Of a stretch of 64,000 bases of DNA, positions 1 through 8,154 are shown piece by piece. This DNA is from Luoshenia tenuis (GTDB lineage Bacteria; Bacillota; Clostridia; Christensenellales; GCA-900066905): positions 248,001 to 312,000 of the forward strand of contig NZ_JACRSO010000002.1 of the NCBI RefSeq assembly GCF_014384745.1. The letters run 5' to 3'. Each line of letters begins with the position of its first letter. The stretch's first letter is position 1. A model generated the notes under the pieces. That model worked only from the letters and a program-made list of their open reading frames with translations. It ran no database searches and was not told where the DNA came from. Both the position numbers and the translations under genes were made by a program.

Positions 1-1079
1 ATCTTGGGATAGACCACCAGCCCATCCACCACGTTGAGGTAGATGTTCAGGATCGCATCCACCGCCAGGAAGGCCTGGGGAACAGCCAGACGCTTGTTGG
101 CCGAATCGTCCAGCGTGCGCTCCAGCCACTGGGTGGCAGCCGTCATGGCCGCGTTCTCGCTATTGGCCATCACAAACCGGGAGAGCGAGCAGATGCGCTC
201 GCTGCGCATGGGGTTGCGCTTATAGGCCATGGCGGAAGAGCCGATTTGGCTCTTTTCAAAGGGCTCTTCGATCTCCTTCATATTCTGGAGCAGCCGGATA
301 TCATCGGCAAACTTATAAGCGCTTTGGGCGATGCCGGAAAGCTGGCTGAGCACGATGGCATCCAGCTTGCGCGGATAGGTCTGCCCGGTCACGGCAAAGC
401 AGGCTTTCAGCCCCATCTTAGCAGCGACCCGCTTTTCCAGCTCCTTTACCTTCTCATGGTCCCCGTCAAACAGCGTTAAAAAACTGGCCTGGGTGCCGGT
501 GGTGCCCTTTACACCGCGCATCTTTAAAATGCTGATCACGTGCTCCAGTTCTTCCAGATCCATCAGCAGATCCTGCAGCCACAGGCAGGCGCGCTTGCCT
601 ACCGTGGTCAGCTGGGCGGGCTGAAAATGGGTAAAGCCCAGTGTGGGCATATCCTTATACTGCAGGGCGAACTTAGCCAGCTCCGCCATGCAGTTGACCA
701 GCTTGGCCAAAACGATACTCAGCGCATCCCGCATGATGAGGATATCCGCATTATCCCCCACATAGCAGCTGGTCGCGCCCAAATGGATGATGGCCCGCGC
801 CGAAGGGCACTGCACGCCATAGGCGTACACATGGCTCATCACGTCATGGCGCACCTCGCGCTCCCGGGCGGCGGCCACGTTATAATTGATATCATCCTGA
901 AAGCGGCGCAGCTCCTCCACCTGGTCAGGGGTGATCGGCAGGCCCAGCTCCATCTCCGCTTCCGCCAGGGCGACCCACAGCCGGCGCCAGGTCTTAAACT
1001 TTTTCTCATCCGAAAAGTTCTGCGCCATGGCCTTGCTGGCGTAGCGCGATATCAGGGGGTTTTCATACAGCTCTCTCAT
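1..1079 (-). CDS. purB: Adenylosuccinate lyase, C-terminus cut by window edge
   Basis: Fumarase/aspartase-superfamily lyase acting twice in purine synthesis: SAICAR to AICAR, and adenylosuccinate to AMP, each releasing fumarate; cytosolic homotetramer. I translated 359 residues from ATG at 1079, preceded by GGAGGAG at 6 nt spacing. Visible signatures are RHDVMSHV (77-84), HLGATS (99-104), the TH general-acid region (GFTHFQPAQ, 148-156) and the mobile catalytic loop GSSAMAYKRNP (280-290). Family members are about 430-480 residues, so roughly the last 80-120 lie beyond base 1. It lies 21 nt downstream of the dipeptidase gene, so co-transcription is likely. Identity is very secure. Confidence 0.95.
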   Translation of the reverse strand, partial: MRELYENPLISRYASKAMAQNFSDEKKFKTWRRLWVALAEAEMELGLPITPDQVEELRRFQDDINYNVAAAREREVRHDVMSHVYAYGVQCPSARAIIHLGATSCYVGDNADILIMRDALSIVLAKLVNCMAELAKFALQYKDMPTLGFTHFQPAQLTTVGKRACLWLQDLLMDLEELEHVISILKMRGVKGTTGTQASFLTLFDGDHEKVKELEKRVAAKMGLKACFAVTGQTYPRKLDAIVLSQLSGIAQSAYKFADDIRLLQNMKEIEEPFEKSQIGSSAMAYKRNPMRSERICSLSRFVMANSENAAMTAATQWLERTLDDSANKRLAVPQAFLAVDAILNIYLNVVDGLVVYPK

Positions 1080-1100
1080 GTGTCTCCTCCACATCGTAAT

Positions 1101-2030
1101 TTATGGTAAGTTATCGTATAGATAGCGTTTTAAATTACCGTAGGCGATGCGCCCGATGCACGCCTCTTCCAGCCCTGCTTCGCCCAGGGCGCGTAGGATG
1201 CGCTGGAAATGCTGCGGCCCGTCAATCCCCTTGGGCAACACATCCATCCCGTCAAAATCAGAGCCCAGGCCCACGCAGTTTTGCCCGCCCAATTGCAGGA
1301 TGTGCAAAATATGCGCAACCACATCTGCAATGCCGCTATTTTCATCATCCGCCCGCAAAAAAGGCGGATAAAAGTTCACACCAATGAAACCACCAGCACT
1401 GATTATAGCTTTAATTTGGGCATCGGTCAAGTTTCGCGGGTGTTCGCACAGCGCCCGCGCGTTGCCGTGGGAAACAAAGGGCGGATATGGATCATTTTCC
1501 AGCACATCCCAAAAGCTGCGCGCGTTCAAATGGGCCAGGTCAGGGATCATGTGCAGGGTACGCATCTCCCGGAGAACCGCCCGCCCAAACGCCGTCAGCC
1601 CGCCATCTTCTTTGGCGCCTCCTGCCAGGGGATTGTTCCAATTCCAGGTCAGCCCCAACATGCGCACCCCCAGGTGAAAGTAGGCTTCTACCTGTTCCAG
1701 CTTCCCCTCCAACGCCTCCCCACCCTCGATAGCCAGCAGGGTCAATATCCGCCCCGGCCCTTCGCTTTGCAGGTCGTCACGACTGAGTACTGGGGTCACG
1801 CGCTGCGCCTCCCGCGTAAGAAAGCGCCGGTAGGCCCTGATCTTTTGCAGGGTCGCTGCGCCGCACGCCCCCTCCTTTTTCGCATCGCCGCACCAGGCCG
1901 CCATCACCTGGAGCGCGACGCTCCCCGTCGCCAGATGCTCCGGGCTATTCTGCGGCGCAAAAGATGTATCCTTTTCCATTTTTAAAAGTGCCCAGGGATA
2001 ATCGCAGTGCGCATCGTAGACTTTTATCAT
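1101..2030 (-). CDS. Membrane dipeptidase, peptidase family M19
   Basis: Zinc dipeptidase of the renal-dipeptidase family (M19), hydrolysing dipeptides, probably in the cytosol since no signal peptide is present. From the start chosen (309 aa) the metal ligands are in the usual order: HxD at residues 8-10 (AHCD), bridging Glu about 102 (AIEGGE), His167 (DLAHL), His188 (VSHGNAR) and Asp258 in GSDFDG. The start at 2030 (MIKVYDAHCD) has GGGGGAAGG just upstream; an in-frame extension to 2072 runs back into the rny terminator and is rejected. Followed closely by purB. Exact substrate cannot be read from sequence. Confidence 0.9.
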   Translation of the reverse strand: MIKVYDAHCDYPWALLKMEKDTSFAPQNSPEHLATGSVALQVMAAWCGDAKKEGACGAATLQKIRAYRRFLTREAQRVTPVLSRDDLQSEGPGRILTLLAIEGGEALEGKLEQVEAYFHLGVRMLGLTWNWNNPLAGGAKEDGGLTAFGRAVLREMRTLHMIPDLAHLNARSFWDVLENDPYPPFVSHGNARALCEHPRNLTDAQIKAIISAGGFIGVNFYPPFLRADDENSGIADVVAHILHILQLGGQNCVGLGSDFDGMDVLPKGIDGPQHFQRILRALGEAGLEEACIGRIAYGNLKRYLYDNLP

Positions 2031-2074
2031 CAGCCTTCCCCCTTTTTGTGGGCGCAAGGTTTTACGCGCCATCT

Positions 2075-2109
2075 AAAAAGAGGATATGCCGCTAGGGCAT
2101 ATCCTCTTT
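2075..2109 (-). terminator. Intrinsic terminator of rny
   Basis: A perfect 14-bp stem (2077-2090 with 2096-2109, core AGAGGATATGCC) closes a 5-nt loop 20 nt after the rny stop. Read on the minus strand it ends in a T-rich run (CTTTTTAGAT). The A-rich left edge could also serve plus-strand transcripts. Confidence 0.85.
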
Positions 2110-2128
2110 CCACTTCGTCTTGTGCAAA

Positions 2129-3682
2129 TTACTTTGCGTAGTCTACCGACCGCGTCTCGCGAATGACATTCACTTTGATCTGGCCGGGATAATCCAACTC
2201 GTGCTCAATTCTCTTAACGATTTCCTTTGCCACCAACAGGGTACCGGCGTCGTCCACATCCTCGGGTTTAACGATGATGCGCACCTCGCGGCCCGCCTGA
2301 ATGGCAAATGATTTCTCAACTCCCGCAAATGAGTTAGAAATCTCCTCCAGCTTTTCTAAACGCTTAATGTAATTTTCAAGTTTCTCGCGCCGCGCGCCCG
2401 GCCTTGCGGCCGAAATAGCGTCTGCAGCTTGTACCAGTACGGCCTCCACCGTCATAGGCTCCACATCGCCATGGTGCGCCGCGATGGCGTTGACGATATC
2501 GGGATTCTCCCGATACTTTTTGGCCACGTCCGCGCCGATCTTGGCGTGCGGGCCTTCCACCTCATGGTCGATGGATTTGCCGATATCATGCAGCAAACCC
2601 GCGCGCTTGGCCATCGTCACATCCGCGCCGATCTCCGCGGCCATCAGCCCCGCCAGGTGCGCTACCTCTACGCTGTGCTTGAGCACGTTCTGGCCGTAGC
2701 TGGTGCGATAGCGCATGCGGCCCAGAAGCTTGACCAGCTCGTGGTGCAGGTTGTGCACACCCACCTCGAACACGGCGGCCTCGCCGGCCTCGCGGATGGT
2801 CACATCCACTTCCTTGCGCGCCTTTTCCACCATTTCCTCGATCCGCGCAGGATGGATGCGGCCGTCTAGGATCAGCTTCTCCAGCGCCACGCGGGCGATC
2901 TCCCTGCGGATAGGATCGAATCCCGATAAAATAACCGCTTCCGGTGTATCATCAATAATCAGATCAATTCCGGTCGCCGTTTCAAGGGCCCGAATGTTGC
3001 GCCCTTCACGGCCGATAATACGCCCCTTCATCTCATCGTTAGGCAGCGCGACGACCGAAACCGTGGCCTCGGCCACATGGTCCGCCGCACATTTCTGAAT
3101 CGCCAGGCTGACGATGTTGCGCGCGCGCTTGTCGGCCTCTTCCTTGGCGCGGGCCTCGATATCCCGTACCATGATCGCCGCGTCATAACGCGCGTCGCTC
3201 TCAACCGTTTGCAGCAACAGCTCCTTGGCCTCTTCCCGCGTCAGGCCCGAGATACGCTCAAGCTCCTCCAACTGCTTTTTGTGCAGCTGGTCAAACTCCT
3301 CTTGCAGCCGGTCCAGTTCCTTTTGTTTACGCGAAAGATTTTCCTCCCGGGATTCCAAAGAAGACTGCTTGCGGTCGAGATTTTCCTCTCTCTGAAGCAC
3401 GCGCTTCTCCATACGTTGCAGTTCGTTTCTGCGGTCGCGGTTCTCCTTCTCCTGCTCGCTGCGCAGGCGATGAACCTCTTCTTTTGCTTCCAGAATGGTT
3501 TCCTTCTTCGTTGCCTCGGCTTTGGCGCGCGCATCGTCCAAAATCTGGCGCGCTTTTTCCTCGCTCTTTCCGATCTTCGCTTCAGCAATCGATTTGCGAT
3601 AAAAGTAACCACCTAGAACACCAATGATTAAGCTTGGAATGACAGATAAGAGAATCGGCAATAATAAATCACTGCCGTTCAA
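2129..3682 (-). CDS. rny: Ribonuclease Y
   Basis: Membrane-anchored endoribonuclease that starts bulk mRNA decay in Firmicutes. Order of parts (517 aa): N-terminal membrane segment about 4-25, a long charged coiled coil about 30-190, KH domain with GRIIGREGRN at about 220-229, and an HD domain with the HD pair at about 365-366 (LLHDIGK). I place the start at TTG 3682 (MNGSDLLLPILL), behind GGAGGAGGTG; the in-frame ATG at 3724 would put that Shine-Dalgarno inside the gene and add a non-hydrophobic 14-residue leader unlike the family. It has its own promoter and terminator. recX and spoVS, frequent neighbours of recA/rny, are not here. Confidence 0.95.
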   Translation of the reverse strand: MNGSDLLLPILLSVIPSLIIGVLGGYFYRKSIAEAKIGKSEEKARQILDDARAKAEATKKETILEAKEEVHRLRSEQEKENRDRRNELQRMEKRVLQREENLDRKQSSLESREENLSRKQKELDRLQEEFDQLHKKQLEELERISGLTREEAKELLLQTVESDARYDAAIMVRDIEARAKEEADKRARNIVSLAIQKCAADHVAEATVSVVALPNDEMKGRIIGREGRNIRALETATGIDLIIDDTPEAVILSGFDPIRREIARVALEKLILDGRIHPARIEEMVEKARKEVDVTIREAGEAAVFEVGVHNLHHELVKLLGRMRYRTSYGQNVLKHSVEVAHLAGLMAAEIGADVTMAKRAGLLHDIGKSIDHEVEGPHAKIGADVAKKYRENPDIVNAIAAHHGDVEPMTVEAVLVQAADAISAARPGARREKLENYIKRLEKLEEISNSFAGVEKSFAIQAGREVRIIVKPEDVDDAGTLLVAKEIVKRIEHELDYPGQIKVNVIRETRSVDYAK

Positions 3683-3822
3683 TCCTAGGGTGCACCTCCT
3701 CCAATAAATTATGTTGTTTCTCATCTAACATTTCGCCGCCTGCCTCCCCCATGTGCCCCGCCCAAATGCGCGACGGACAGCATCATTAAATATAGAACAG
3801 ACTGCGAATATCATACAGCACA

Positions 3823-3851
3823 ATTTTATCGCTTTTACAGCCCCCTGTCAA
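3823..3851 (-). promoter_or_regulatory. Sigma-A promoter of rny
   Basis: On the minus strand, TTGACA (3846-3851), a 17-nt spacer, then TAAAAT (3823-3828). Near-perfect consensus lying between the recA terminator and rny; predicts a leader of about 130 nt before the TTG start. Confidence 0.8.
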
Positions 3852-3867
3852 GGACAGGCGGGCGTAT

Positions 3868-3907
3868 AAAAAGGGAGAGGACGCAAGATATTGTGCTATC
3901 CTCTCCC
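3868..3907 (-). terminator. Intrinsic terminator of the ftsK-recA operon
   Basis: Stem 3873-3881 with 3899-3907 (GGGAGAGGA / TCCTCTCCC) about 13 nt after the recA stop, followed on the minus strand by five T. It ends just before the rny promoter, so rny is an independent unit. Confidence 0.85.
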
Positions 3908-3919
3908 CATGGACTACAA

Positions 3920-4966
3920 CTACTCGTTTTCTGCCGCCGGCTGCGGGGCCGGTTCGTCCTTCTTTTCCTTTTCTTCCTTCTCCTGCAGCACCGCCGCGCG
4001 GATCTTCTCCTCGATCTCGCGGGCCACATCCGGATTATCGATCAGATACTGCCGGGCGTTCTCGCGCCCCTGGCCGATGCGCATCTCCCCATACGAGAAC
4101 CAGGAGCCGCTCTTATTGACGATCTTATGGGCCACGCCCATATCCACCAGCGACCCTTCGTGGGAAATGCCCGTGCCGTACAGAATATCAAATTCGGCCA
4201 TCCGGAAGGGCGGCGCCACCTTATTTTTGACGACCTTGACGCGGGTACGATTACCCACCATCTCCTGGCCGTTTTTCAGCGTTTCGATCCGGCGCACATC
4301 CAGGCGGATCGAGGCGTAGAACTTGAGCGCCTTACCGCCGGTGGTCACCTCAGGGCTACCAAACATTACGCCCACCTTTTCGCGCAGCTGGTTGATAAAG
4401 ACTAGTATGCAATTGGATTTGGAGATGCCGCCCGCCAGCTTGCGCAGGGCCTGGCTCATCAGCCGGGCCTGCAGACCCACGTGCGCATCCCCCATCTCGC
4501 CCTCGATCTCTGCCTTGGGTACCAGGGCCGCCACCGAGTCCACCACGATGATATCCACCGCGCCCGAGCGCACCAGTGCGTCCGCAATATCCAGCGCCTG
4601 CTCGCCGGTATCCGGCTGGGAGACGTAAAGCTCATCGATATTGACGCCCAGGTTGCGGGCATACACCGGGTCCAGCGCGTGTTCGGCATCAATAAAAGCA
4701 GCGGTGCCGTTCAGCTTTTGCGCCTCGGCGACCATATGCAGGGCCAGCGTGGTCTTACCCGAAGACTCAGGCCCATATACCTCGATGATGCGGCCGCGGG
4801 GGATGCCCCCCACGCCCAGCGCCAGATCGAGCTCCAGACAGCCCGTAGGGATGACCTCCAGATTCAGCCTGGCCCCCGCCTCCCCAAGGCGCATGATCGA
4901 CCCCTTGCCAAACTGCCGTTCTATTTGGGATAAAGCCATTTCCAGGGCTTTTTGCTTTTCCAACAT
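3920..4966 (-). CDS. recA: Recombinase RecA
   Basis: Strand-exchange ATPase for homologous recombination and SOS co-protease activity. 348 aa, the usual length. Walker A is GPESSGKT (65-72), the Walker B region is VDIIVVDSVAALVP at about 136-149, and the C-terminus is the typical acidic tail rich in Glu/Lys/Asp. Start ATG follows GGGAGG at about 11 nt. It is the last gene of ftsK-rimO-pgsA-cinA-recA, 17 nt after cinA; the cinA-recA pair is common in Gram-positives. I saw no clear DinR/LexA box immediately upstream, as expected if it is driven from the distant ftsK promoter. Confidence 0.98.
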   Translation of the reverse strand: MLEKQKALEMALSQIERQFGKGSIMRLGEAGARLNLEVIPTGCLELDLALGVGGIPRGRIIEVYGPESSGKTTLALHMVAEAQKLNGTAAFIDAEHALDPVYARNLGVNIDELYVSQPDTGEQALDIADALVRSGAVDIIVVDSVAALVPKAEIEGEMGDAHVGLQARLMSQALRKLAGGISKSNCILVFINQLREKVGVMFGSPEVTTGGKALKFYASIRLDVRRIETLKNGQEMVGNRTRVKVVKNKVAPPFRMAEFDILYGTGISHEGSLVDMGVAHKIVNKSGSWFSYGEMRIGQGRENARQYLIDNPDVAREIEEKIRAAVLQEKEEKEKKDEPAPQPAAENE

Positions 4967-4983
4967 ACGAATGTTTTCCTCCC

Positions 4984-6240
4984 TTATGTCCTGTTTCTAT
5001 CCATTTTATCCAGCGCCCGGCGGATCATATCCAGGGCGTTGAGTGTAGCCATGTTGCGGATGCGGTTGCGCCCGCCGCTCAGGTTGAGCTTTTTGACCGT
5101 GACGCCGCTCTCTTGGGCCAAACCGATGTAGACCAGCCCCACGGGCTTTTGCGCCGTGCCGCCATCCGGGCCCGCGATGCCGGTGACCGACAGGGCCAGA
5201 TCGCTCCCCACCTGGGCGCGCAGCCCCAGGGCCATCTCCCGCGCCGTCTCCTCGCTCACCGCGCCGAACTGCTCCAGCGTCTGCTCCTTAACGCCCAGCC
5301 GGCGCACTTTGGCCGCGTTGCTGTAGACGACCTGCCCTTCCAAAAGCGCCTCGGAAATGCCAGGATAGCCCACCAGCTTGGCGGCGATCATCCCGCCGGT
5401 ACAGCTCTCGGCCAGGGCCAGCGTCCTGCCCTTTTCCAGCAGCTTGCGCGCCACTACGATATCCAGCGTATCCTTGCCGTAGCCGTAAAAGTATTCGCCC
5501 ACCTGGGCCATGATCGCAGCTTCCACCGGAGCGATCAACCCTTCGGCCTCTTCACGCGCCCTGCACTTGGCCGTCAGGCGCAGCGTGACCTCGCCCGTGC
5601 CTGCATAAGGGGCGATGGTAGGGTTGGTCTGCGCGGCGATCAGCTCCCGCAGCTGGTATTCCAGCGCGCTCTCCCCGATGCCGAAAAAGCGCAGGATCTT
5701 GGAGACGATCACGTCCTCCGAAAGGGAATGCAGGTAGGGCAGCACGGCGTTTTCAAACATATCATGCAGCTCCACCGGGGGGCCGGGCAGCACGATGACC
5801 ACCTTGCCGTTTTCCTCTACCACGCAGCCCGGCGCCGTGCCGTTGCGGTTGGGCAGAATACGACTGCCCTTGGGGAAATCCGCCTGTTTGGCATTGTTGG
5901 GCGACATGACCGCGCCGCGCTTTTCAAAATGATCTTTAAGCCAGGCGTAGGTCGCCTCATCCCGCTCCATGGGCAGGCCGAAAAATTCCGCCACGGTCTC
6001 TTTGGTCAGGTCGTCCATGGTGGGCCCCAGCCCGCCGGTGGTGATCACCATATCCGCGCGCTGCAGGCACTCAGCCAGCGCGGCTTTCAGCCGTTCCACA
6101 TTATCGCCCACCGTTACATGCCGGTAAACGTTGATGCCCATGGGCGAGAGCTGCTGGGAGAGATATTGGGCGTCGCTATTGACGATCTGCCCCAGCAAAA
6201 GCTCCGTACCCACAGAGAGAATTTCCGCACTTTGTACCAT
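4984..6240 (-). CDS. cinA: CinA: molybdopterin-binding-like domain fused to nicotinamide-nucleotide amidase
   Basis: Two-domain protein of 418 aa. The N-terminal half is the MoCF-like domain (TTGGLGPTMDD, residues about 66-76), in some species an ADP-ribose pyrophosphatase. The C-terminal half is the PncC-type NMN deamidase, with ALAESCTGG near residue 277 carrying the expected Ser/Thr active-site stretch. It would recycle pyridine nucleotides released by DNA ligase. Historically named competence-induced because it is co-transcribed with recA, exactly the arrangement here. It starts 15 nt after pgsA. Confidence 0.93.
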   Translation of the reverse strand: MVQSAEILSVGTELLLGQIVNSDAQYLSQQLSPMGINVYRHVTVGDNVERLKAALAECLQRADMVITTGGLGPTMDDLTKETVAEFFGLPMERDEATYAWLKDHFEKRGAVMSPNNAKQADFPKGSRILPNRNGTAPGCVVEENGKVVIVLPGPPVELHDMFENAVLPYLHSLSEDVIVSKILRFFGIGESALEYQLRELIAAQTNPTIAPYAGTGEVTLRLTAKCRAREEAEGLIAPVEAAIMAQVGEYFYGYGKDTLDIVVARKLLEKGRTLALAESCTGGMIAAKLVGYPGISEALLEGQVVYSNAAKVRRLGVKEQTLEQFGAVSEETAREMALGLRAQVGSDLALSVTGIAGPDGGTAQKPVGLVYIGLAQESGVTVKKLNLSGGRNRIRNMATLNALDMIRRALDKMDRNRT

Positions 6241-6255
6241 TGTACCACGACCTCC

Positions 6256-6819
6256 TTACGGCTGCATCTTCTTTTCAGACAAATAGCTCCAGCTTCCCTT
6301 AAAATAATCCACCGCGGACCAGAGCGTAAACACCAGCGCGATGGCCATGATGATCTGTGCAAAGGGGATATTCCAATAAGAAAAGGGGAAATTATCCGCG
6401 ATATAAAAACCGATGGCCACCATTTGGGTGATGGTCTTGGTCTTCCCCAGCCAACTGGCGGCGATGATCTCATGCCCGCTGCCCGCCGCCACCAGGCGCA
6501 GGCCGCTGACGGCGAATTCCCGCATGATGATGATGAGCACCACCAGCGCGTGCACCTTGCCCTGCGAGGTGAGGATGATCAGCGCGGAACAGACCAGGAG
6601 CTTGTCCGCAATCGGGTCCAGCAGGATGCCTACCGGAGAGACCTCCTTTTTTTTGCGCGCCAGGTATCCGTCCAGCATATCCGTACTGGCGGCGATAATA
6701 AAGATGGCCACGGCCGCAAATTTCGCCCAGGGAAACGCCGCTCCGTCCAGCAGCATAAAGGCGATCATAAACGGGACCAGCGCGATCCGCGCCAGCGTCA
6801 CTTTGTTGGCAGCGCTCAT
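6256..6819 (-). CDS. pgsA: CDP-diacylglycerol-glycerol-3-phosphate 3-phosphatidyltransferase
   Basis: Integral membrane enzyme making phosphatidylglycerophosphate, the committed step to phosphatidylglycerol and cardiolipin. 187 aa with several hydrophobic segments. The CDP-alcohol phosphotransferase signature is intact: D50-G51, A54-R55, G64, D68, D72. Its ATG overlaps the rimO stop as ATGA, implying translational coupling. The C-terminus ends FKGSWSYLSEKKMQP. Confidence 0.93.
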   Translation of the reverse strand: MSAANKVTLARIALVPFMIAFMLLDGAAFPWAKFAAVAIFIIAASTDMLDGYLARKKKEVSPVGILLDPIADKLLVCSALIILTSQGKVHALVVLIIIMREFAVSGLRLVAAGSGHEIIAASWLGKTKTITQMVAIGFYIADNFPFSYWNIPFAQIIMAIALVFTLWSAVDYFKGSWSYLSEKKMQP

Positions 6820-8138
6820 GTCAAGGCCACCCCTTCCAGATCGTAATCAAATGCCTGCGTGATCCTGACCGGCACAAAAGCGCCCACGGCAAGATCCGTA
6901 TCAGCATGTACGAGGATCTGTCCATCAATCTCCGGGGCCTCCGCGCGGGAACGGCCCAGATAGGTCTTGGCCCGCAGGTCGTACCCTTCAATCAGCACCT
7001 CTTCCACCTGGCCGATGCGGCGCGCCAAAAGCTCTTTTGAGATGCGCTGCTGCAGCTGCATCAGTTCATCGCACCGGGCCTTTCGCAATTCTTCTTCCAC
7101 CTGATCGGGCATATCGGCGGCTAGCGTCCCCTCCTCTTGAGAATAGGGGAATACGCCCAGCCTGTCAAACGTGCAGCTCTCGATGAATCCGCGCAGCGCC
7201 TCAAAAGCCGCCTCATCCTCGCCGGGGAAGCCGGTGATCAGCGTGGTGCGCAGGGTAAAGCCGCGGCGGCGCAGGTCCTTGGCCAGCGCCCGGATCTGTG
7301 CGCCGGTGCCGTTGCGGTTCATGCGCGCTAAAACCGCATCGTCGATGTGTTGGATGGGCATATCGATATAGCGGCAGATCTTCTCATTGCGCTCCATGGT
7401 TTGGATCAGCTTATCGGTGATTCGCTCAGGATAAGTATAAAGCACCCGTACCCATTGGATGCCCTCAATGGCGCATACCGCCTCCAGCAGCTCGCTCAAG
7501 CGAGGTTCGCCATACAGGTCTTCGCCGTAAAGAGTGGTATCCTGGGCCACCAGCACCAATTCCTTGACGCCCTTTTGCGCCAGCCGTTTGGCTTCGGCGA
7601 TCAGCACATCCATCTCCCGGCTGTGGTAGGGGCCACGGATCATGGGAATGGCGCAGTAGCTGCAGCAGTTGTCACACCCGTCGGCGATCTTCAGGTAAGC
7701 CATATAGGGCGGCGTGGTCAGTACCCGCGCGGTCTCCTCTGCGGGCAGCCCGGGCGCAGCCACCTGCAAAACGCGCTTGCGCGCCAGCACGGCCTCGATC
7801 ACCTTGGCGATATCCGCCTCATCTGTGATGCCGATGACCGCATCGATCTCCGGGATATCCCGGTACAGGTCCTCGGGATAGCGCTGGGCCAGGCACCCGC
7901 TGACGATCAGGGCCTTGAGCTCGCCCTCCTGCTTATATTGGGCCATCTCCAATATCGTCTCGATGGCCTCTTCTTTGGCCGGGCCGATGAAGCCGCAGGT
8001 GTTGACGATGATGACCTGCGCCCGAGATGGATCATTGGTCAAGTCGTAGCCCTTTTCCTGCAGAATACCCAGCATGACCTCCGCATCCACGCGGTTTTTA
8101 TTGCATCCCAGGGCAATCATTCCCACTCTTATCTTCAA
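6816..8138 (-). CDS. rimO: Ribosomal protein S12 methylthiotransferase RimO
   Basis: Radical-SAM enzyme adding a methylthio group to the conserved Asp of ribosomal protein S12. In the 440-aa form, the N-terminal MTTase domain has C12, C48 and C82 for the auxiliary cluster; the radical-SAM triad is C155, C159, C162 (CDNCCSYC); a TRAM domain closes the C-terminus. The MTTase and GCNKNRVDAE start fit RimO rather than MiaB. I choose TTG 8138 (MKIRVGMIALGC), 8 nt after GGAGG; the ATG at 8144 is only 2 nt from the Shine-Dalgarno. With the TTG start, the gap to ftsK is 16 nt. Confidence 0.95.
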   Translation of the reverse strand: MKIRVGMIALGCNKNRVDAEVMLGILQEKGYDLTNDPSRAQVIIVNTCGFIGPAKEEAIETILEMAQYKQEGELKALIVSGCLAQRYPEDLYRDIPEIDAVIGITDEADIAKVIEAVLARKRVLQVAAPGLPAEETARVLTTPPYMAYLKIADGCDNCCSYCAIPMIRGPYHSREMDVLIAEAKRLAQKGVKELVLVAQDTTLYGEDLYGEPRLSELLEAVCAIEGIQWVRVLYTYPERITDKLIQTMERNEKICRYIDMPIQHIDDAVLARMNRNGTGAQIRALAKDLRRRGFTLRTTLITGFPGEDEAAFEALRGFIESCTFDRLGVFPYSQEEGTLAADMPDQVEEELRKARCDELMQLQQRISKELLARRIGQVEEVLIEGYDLRAKTYLGRSRAEAPEIDGQILVHADTDLAVGAFVPVRITQAFDYDLEGVALT

Positions 8139-8154
8139 AGGCATTCCCTCCGGT

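Noticed and set aside
3683..3724. ATG 3724 as rny start
   Set aside because: The strong Shine-Dalgarno lies inside this extension, directly ahead of TTG 3682.
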